Shown here: one piece after another, positions 12,979 through 16,679 of the stretch
Position numbering within the stretch: position 1 is the first letter of the stretch
Layout: the number at the start of each line of letters is the position of its first letter
Assembly: GCA_021162325.1 (NCBI GenBank)
Contig: JAGGYV010000175.1
Span: 1-16,679, forward strand
Direction: 5' to 3'
Source of the DNA: Desulfobacteraceae bacterium
Lineage (GTDB): Bacteria; Desulfobacterota; Desulfobacteria; Desulfobacterales; Desulfosalsimonadaceae
DNA length: 16,679 bases
Made by a program: the position numbers and the translations under genes
Notes under the pieces: generated by a model
Seen by the model: the letters and a program-made list of their open reading frames with translations, nothing else
Told to the model about the DNA's origin: nothing
The model's database searches: none

Positions 12979-13690
12979 TTAGAACTCTATGGCAAGCTGG
13001 GCGGTTGCCAGATCTTGTTCGTCGTTGTTTTCAAATTCTCCATGCAGGTATTCAACGGCCAGAGACGTGTTTTCAAAGAGTTGATAAGCGGCCACGCACC
13101 CATTTGTTTTTCCGGGAGAGAACAACCACAATCATGACTTCCTTCATATTTCGCCCCGATTTCTAGATTTTCAGTTGCCGCATACGCTATCTCAAAATTC
13201 CATGTTTCAGGCTTGAATGCCTCTCCGCCGTCAAATGCCAACGCGTCCGCTTCAAACGCGTCAATGGCCCCCAGGTATTCCGCTTCCAGAAAAATACGGT
13301 CTATTAAAGAGACGGATATAAACGCACTGAAACCGTCCACAGAATCATTGACGGCATCTCCGTCCACACCGTCTTCCCCCTGAAGACCATCACTGTCTGC
13401 AATGTTGGAAATCCATGACATTCCTGTTGTTAAACTGAGGCCCTGCAATGAGCCCTCCGGAAGTGTAAAAATCCCACTGGCGACAAAACTTTTGATGTGG
13501 TCGTCATCATCGGTTTCATCGATATCGCCGTTGAATGCCCCTATGCAAAGGTTTAGCCAGCCATTTTCACCACCGATAACGATCGCGCTTTCTCTTGTTT
13601 CTCCCAGCTCAAGGGTGAGCGGATCAGAGATAAAATGGCTTTTGAAATACCCAAACGGCACATAGCGTTTTCCGGCATTAAGATCAGACC
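12979..13690 (-). pseudogene. Truncated and frameshifted LbtU-type outer-membrane porin
   Basis: The long open part (from about 13690 down to about 13095) contains AGKRYVPFGYFKSHFISDPL, TLELGETRESAIVIG, a beta-rich body and NIADSDGLQGEDGVDGD. I recognise these as resembling the LbtU siderophore-porin family. The signal peptide and the first part of the barrel are absent: the frame stops against the end of the transposase remnant. Near 13095-13110, around a run of A residues, one base is lost or gained. Past that point the original reading continues in the neighbouring frame as VAAYQLFENTSLAVEYLHGE and ends QLAIEF at 12979-12981, with the terminal phenylalanine typical of outer-membrane barrels. 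The uninterrupted ORF (12987-13661) is therefore misleading at both ends. No start or SD survives. Confidence 0.75.
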
Positions 13691-13693
13691 TCT

Positions 13694-14860
13694 TTACCTC
13701 TGGGAAGTTTTGGTGACACCTTTTCCTGAGGATTTGGTATTTAGTGCAATTCCACCGAGCTCATAGTAAAGACGCATTTCTGTACCGGGATATTCTACTT
13801 CGGCGGCATTGAGATGGTCAAAAAGACGTAAAAGTGCACGATTTAATGCAGGCCTTGATGCATTGTGGATACGGATTTTTAACCGTCCAGCTTCAGGTTC
13901 CGGGATGATATCCGCTTCGGTAACAAATAGATCCTGTAATAAACTTCTTGCTGCCAGCAAATCCATAGTTGAATCGATTAGCAAACCGGCCATAGCAGTC
14001 TCGGCGCGATATGCAATCATGCGGACAATGTCCATAAGGCGCTTACGGCCCGGAAGCAGACGATAAAATTTATCATCTTCTTTCAATTCACCCCAGATGA
14101 TATGCTTGGGCGTGTTTTTCAATTCGCCCTTCAGTGTTTCCAGTTGTTTTTCATATTGTTCGATTTGTTCCAACAATTCTGCTTTTTGATACAGCCACTT
14201 TTCATACGCTTCCTGATTGTCCCTGGCAACAGGATGCATGGTGAGCGCAGTGAAACGGGCACGACGATAGCGAAGTTTATTTTGAATAGAGTTTCGCTGC
14301 CTGTCCAGCTCTCGCCAAGAGGGGTTAATGACTGTTTCGGTGTCAGGAAGATCCATGATCCCATACTCAGAAAGTGTATCAATTGCAAAGTGTTGCTTCA
14401 TATATCGGAAAAAGTTTTCCTGACACCATCGACTGAACATGCGGGCTGCCAGTTGAATATGAGGTAATTCATAAGCAGTATTGATTAGGCTGGTCTGATG
14501 TCCGGATTCGGTCAACTTCCGGACTTCCCTCAGCCAGATCTTTTTTTTGCCTGACCCAACCAGGGTGCCCATTTCAGCCAGGTTAAGGCTCACCACCTCG
14601 CCTCCCGGCATCTTTACTTCATATTTTTTAAACCGGTTTTCCGGCCATGCTTCATCGGGATATTTATGGTATGTAATGCAGGCAATGTGATGGTTTTTCC
14701 ACAGTTGAGAAAAAAAATCCGGGCTGTAGCCCTCCCGATCAAAAACCATAATCAAACGGCAACGACAGGGATTTTCCTCAAGCTCCTGAATAGTCGGCTG
14801 ATTGGGAACATCCTGAAGTAATCTCGGCACGATATCTGTAAGCAAGAAGATAGTGGAAGG
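13694..14860 (-). pseudogene. 5'-truncated DDE transposase
   Basis: This is the C-terminal part of a large transposase. The open frame formally begins at a TTG at 14899, but its first 15 or so residues (MYSSGGGPNG...) are only the antisense of the neighbouring zinc-ribbon ORF. Transposase-like sequence begins near TDIVPRLLQDVPNQP. The DDE-like features left are D54 in MVFDREGYS and E161 in RWCQENFFRYMKQHFAID, the second Asp and the Glu. The first Asp and all upstream sequence are missing. A coiled-coil-like stretch (about 235-260) precedes the C-terminal domain. The 3' end lies next to the LbtU remnant. I see no terminal inverted repeats at either junction, so this is a dead fragment. The exact IS family is not assigned. 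Confidence 0.75.
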
Positions 14861-15062
14861 GGAGGATGTCCCGTTCGGTCCCCCTCCGGAGGAATACAAT
14901 TATCGTTGTTCCCACTGTCAACATGAAATGAAGGTAAATGAAGCGATTATAGATGTCGAGATCGCTATGGCAGAATTTGAAGGAAGAAATGTCAAAGGGT
15001 ATATGCCAGTTCTCGGTTGTCCGAATTGTAACCGTGAGACAATGAAGTTTGCGGCAGACTAA
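14853..15062 (+). CDS. Small zinc-ribbon-like protein, possibly 5'-truncated
   Basis: A 69-residue frame with two CxxC knuckles, C19-S-H-C22 and C56-P-N-C59 (counting from the GTG start), separated by an acidic stretch. This is the arrangement of a small zinc ribbon. It begins with GTG (VEGEDVPFGPPPEEYNYRC) and has no good SD. The frame is open for only 36 bp upstream before a stop, and that upstream DNA belongs to the transposase remnant. The gene may therefore have lost its original start and promoter. Function is unknown. The CxxC pairs and normal codon use suggest a real or recently real gene. Confidence 0.5.
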   Translation: MEGEDVPFGPPPEEYNYRCSHCQHEMKVNEAIIDVEIAMAEFEGRNVKGYMPVLGCPNCNRETMKFAAD

Positions 15063-15169
15063 AAGCCCGCCCGAAGGGCGTTAAGTTCAAGTAAGCGCTG
15101 GATGCGCTGAGGATAACAAGAGATGCGTTAAAAAATAACAACCAGAAAGTTTGGGTTTTTAAGCATAAA

Positions 15170-15208
15170 AAAAAGAGGCACCCCTTTGTTGCCTGGGTGC
15201 CTCTTTTT
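15170..15208. terminator. Rho-independent terminator of the cold-shock gene (bidirectional form)
   Basis: Fourteen-bp arms AAAAAGAGGCACCC and GGGTGCCTCTTTTT enclose an 11-base loop. On the minus strand the stem is 20 bp beyond the csp stop and ends in a T-rich run. The plus-strand form also ends in TTTTT, so it can stop transcription from the zinc-ribbon side. A small CGCCC-GAA-GGGCG hairpin at 15068-15080 lies just after the zinc-ribbon stop. Confidence 0.9.
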
Positions 15209-15228
15209 CTGACTAACTTATTGTAACT

Positions 15229-15429
15229 CTAAACGACAGTTACATTGACTGCTGAAGGACCTTTTTGGCCATCCTCAACAGTAAAAGTCACTTTATCACC
15301 ATCATTAAGTGTTTTAAAACCGGTTGTATTGATTCCAGAAAAATGAACAAAGACATCTGTTCCATCTTCACTCTCAATAAAGCCAAACCCTTTTTTTTCA
15401 TTAAACCATTTTACAGTACCATTTGCCAC
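15229..15429 (-). CDS. Cold-shock domain protein (CspA family)
   Basis: A 66-residue single cold-shock domain that binds single-stranded RNA or DNA and melts mRNA structure. Motif RNP1 is KGFGFI (about 13-18) and RNP2 is VFVHF (26-30). The start NGTVKWFNEKKGFGFI and the end GPSAVNVTVV are textbook for the family. The frame is open upstream to 15549, but the proper start is the GTG at 15429, with AAGGAGGG 5-8 bases before it, giving the usual MANGTVKWF N-terminus. The gene has its own promoter, a leader of roughly 115 nt with a hairpin, and its own terminator, so it is monocistronic. A long structured leader is typical of cold-inducible csp genes, but cold induction here is inferred. Confidence 0.95.
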   Translation of the reverse strand: MANGTVKWFNEKKGFGFIESEDGTDVFVHFSGINTTGFKTLNDGDKVTFTVEDGQKGPSAVNVTVV

Positions 15430-15473
15430 AATAACACCCTCCTTTTTATAAAATTCTCTTTGTTCTAAACTTT

Positions 15474-15506
15474 CGGGTGCCACTATAAAAATATGGTGCT
15501 GACCCG
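15474..15506 (-). promoter_or_regulatory. Hairpin in the 5' leader of the cold-shock gene
   Basis: On the minus strand CGGGT and CACCATA pair with TATAGTG and ACCCG across a short T-rich loop, with small bulges and one mismatch. It lies 45-77 nt before the start codon, inside the transcribed leader predicted from the promoter. It could be a temperature-sensing or stability structure of the kind found in csp mRNAs. Confidence 0.4.
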
Positions 15507-15552
15507 GAAGGTAACAGGCCTGATTCAAAACAAACCCGTTAAAATTCAACGT

Positions 15553-15580
15553 AGTATAGCCGATATTTTTTTAAAGTCAA
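15553..15580 (-). promoter_or_regulatory. Sigma70-type promoter of the cold-shock gene
   Basis: On the minus strand TTGACT (15580-15575) is separated by 16 bp from TATACT (15558-15553), each one base from consensus. The likely start point is near 15546, giving a leader of about 115 nt. Confidence 0.72.
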
Positions 15581-15640
15581 GATATTAATCTTTTATTAAA
15601 AAACAAAATATATTTAAAAATCGAATAGTCACCTGTTATA

Positions 15641-16309
15641 TTAGAATATGTATTCTTTGGGATGCCCCATCAGCAGACGATTTTTAGGCGTGATATCCTC
15701 AGGAATCGCCCGGGTTATGACTATGTATCCGGCCGCCCGGAGTTTTGCCGCCCGGGTCACATCAACTGCCAATGGTCCGTCGATCCAGCCTTCCAGGCCA
15801 TTGGTGTCAGATAATTCAATATTATGACAGCATGGCAGGACCGCCACTCTTGCACCGGCTTTCAGCGCCAGGGTAATGACCTGATCCGTCAGCATACCGC
15901 AGGCGTGTACGGACATCACCAGGTCATCCGGCAGGATTTCAACGTCATCTATGTCTGTTTCAATATATTGAATACGATGGCGTAGCCGCGGCCATGTTTT
16001 TAAAATTGACGCAGACAGCTTGCTGGCGTTTTTCGGAATACGTGAATCCGCAACAACCGCTTCAGGCGATGTATCATCCAGCAGTAGCATAATATGAGCC
16101 AGCAGGCCGTGACCGCCGGCGAGATCCATGATGCGGCCGCCCCGATATTTCCGGCGCACCCGTCGGGCGGTTTCCCAGGATTCATACAGCTCTTTGCCTG
16201 GAAGCGTTCCTGCCCGGCAGACCGCGCGGGCGATTTTTTCAAACAGGGTATTGCCGGGAAATTCCGCCAGCTGTTTTTCCGTCAAACGGTTTTTGGTGGA
16301 TTTTTTCAT
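15641..16309 (-). CDS. SAM-dependent methyltransferase-like protein (Methyltransf_32/GSTCD-like type)
   Basis: A 222-residue cytoplasmic protein with a class I Rossmann methyltransferase plan. Motif I is RIMDLAGGHGLLAHIM (59-74), the SAM-binding loop. An acidic strand end occurs at VVADSR (85-90), and D119/D121 fall in the next region. VHACGMLTDQV (134-144) and the PCC motif at 159-161 are the marks I associate with the Methyltransf_32 group, whose substrates are largely unknown. The N-terminus is basic. The ATG follows an AAGAAG-type weak SD. The csp gene on the same strand starts 212 bp further on with its own promoter, so the two are probably separate units. No terminator stem is obvious after the stop. 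Family-level call only. Confidence 0.75.
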   Translation of the reverse strand: MKKSTKNRLTEKQLAEFPGNTLFEKIARAVCRAGTLPGKELYESWETARRVRRKYRGGRIMDLAGGHGLLAHIMLLLDDTSPEAVVADSRIPKNASKLSASILKTWPRLRHRIQYIETDIDDVEILPDDLVMSVHACGMLTDQVITLALKAGARVAVLPCCHNIELSDTNGLEGWIDGPLAVDVTRAAKLRAAGYIVITRAIPEDITPKNRLLMGHPKEYIF

Positions 16310-16339
16310 ATTCTTTATTCTTCTTTAAACTCAAAATCT

Positions 16340-16352
16340 CTAAATATTTGTA
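16340..16352. repeat. Isolated copy of the family 3 terminal repeat
   Basis: CTAAATATTTGTA matches 13 of the 14 bases of the terminal inverted repeat of the element at 10385-10564. It lies between the methyltransferase start and the IS4-like remnant. No second end is seen in the window. The AAATATTT core is AT-rich, so a chance match is possible, though 13 identical bases make it less likely. Confidence 0.4.
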
Positions 16353-16364
16353 CTTAAAATATAT

Positions 16365-16679
16365 TTAACACCATCGTCGGCAAACTGTTTTAAAAATCCA
16401 ATCATAATGGAAAATATTTCTTTCAACTGAAACCAGCGTCGTCCGGTTAGGTTTTTGCATGTAAGCGATATTTTTTTGTTCTTTGACATTATAATTTATA
16501 TCAGGCGGTCTATTTGAATTACGGATTTCATTTTGTATCTGAATGCGCAATCCTCTTACCCGCCTGATATTGACGGGCTCATTATGATTTTTGTGACAAT
16601 AAATCGCAAGAAGCAGATAGGTTATCAATCCTCCAGGAATCTGGACCATAAGGCCATATTTACTTCTGGCAATGAGGTG
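16365..16679 (-). CDS. C-terminal end of an IS4-like transposase, cut by the window edge
   Basis: The frame is open right to base 16679 and reads ARSKYGLMVQIPGGLITYLL, then AIYCHKNHNEPVNIRRVRGL and RIQIQNEIRNSN. I recognise this as the hydrophobic and basic C-terminal segment that follows the catalytic glutamate region in IS4-type DDE transposases. The ATG at 16649 is only an internal methionine; the true start lies beyond the window. About 104 residues are visible. The tail (NIFHYDWIFKTVCRRWC) is not recognisable to me. Whether the full copy is intact cannot be judged here. No inverted terminal repeat for it is evident just after the stop. Confidence 0.65.
   Translation of the reverse strand, partial: HLIARSKYGLMVQIPGGLITYLLLAIYCHKNHNEPVNIRRVRGLRIQIQNEIRNSNRPPDINYNVKEQKNIAYMQKPNRTTLVSVERNIFHYDWIFKTVCRRWC

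Noticed and set aside
15061..15130. tRNA or small RNA gene suggested by small hairpins after the zinc-ribbon ORF
   Set aside because: CGCCC-GAA-GGGCG and AGCGC/GCGCT hairpins do not make a cloverleaf, and no promoter or conserved RNA motif is visible.
15430..15549. Cold-shock protein start at 15549
   Set aside because: The family starts at MANGTVKWF, and the GTG at 15429 has a strong SD. The upstream part is leader RNA.

Overview
The window comes from a sulfate-reducing member of the Desulfobacterota (former Deltaproteobacteria), most likely Desulfobacteraceae-like. The evidence is a complete reductive-type dissimilatory sulfite reductase locus (dsrA-dsrB-dsrD followed by a cbiA/dsrN-type amidase), a periplasmic four-haem cytochrome c3, and many short non-autonomous repeat elements in the intergenic spaces. 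The family-level placement is inference. No 16S or other phylogenetic marker was compared.

Layout. 1-2190: a classical-type short-chain dehydrogenase that lacks the catalytic lysine, two copies of a MITE-like repeat, and a YkgJ-type cysteine-cluster protein whose likely promoter carries an 18-bp perfect palindrome. 2190-3330: a convergent dapA homologue with a strong sigma70-type promoter, sharing a bidirectional terminator with the YkgJ gene. 3430-4547: an unrecognised 110-residue protein and a five-repeat TPR protein, probably one operon. 4548-4976: a 429-bp gap holding a second repeat family and a triple 11-bp direct repeat. 4977-9473: dsrA, dsrB, a perfect hairpin, dsrD, another MITE-like copy that overlaps the dsrD stop codon, and the cbiA/dsrN amidase, which carries two kinds of tandem repeat. 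9474-10903: an inverted copy of the second repeat family, a terminator, the cytochrome c3 gene on the minus strand, then 650 bp made of a third element with terminal inverted repeats and a copy of the first element. 10904-12923: a six-helix membrane protein translationally coupled to a beta-lactamase-fold serine hydrolase. 12979-15062: decayed DNA, with a frameshifted and truncated LbtU-type porin, a 5'-truncated DDE transposase and a small zinc-ribbon ORF. 15170-16309: a cold-shock protein with a clear promoter and structured leader, and a SAM-dependent methyltransferase. 16340-16679: the C-terminal end of an IS4-like transposase that runs off the window.

How the genes work together. DsrAB reduces sulfite at siroheme-[4Fe-4S] centres, DsrD is its small activator, and the CbiA-like protein is well placed to amidate siroheme to siroamide. 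Cytochrome c3 is the usual periplasmic electron carrier of these bacteria, but its terminal stem-loop separates it from the dsr transcription unit. DsrC and DsrMKJOP are not in the window. The TPR protein and the 110-residue protein just upstream are candidates for accessory factors of the sulfite reductase; only their position suggests this.
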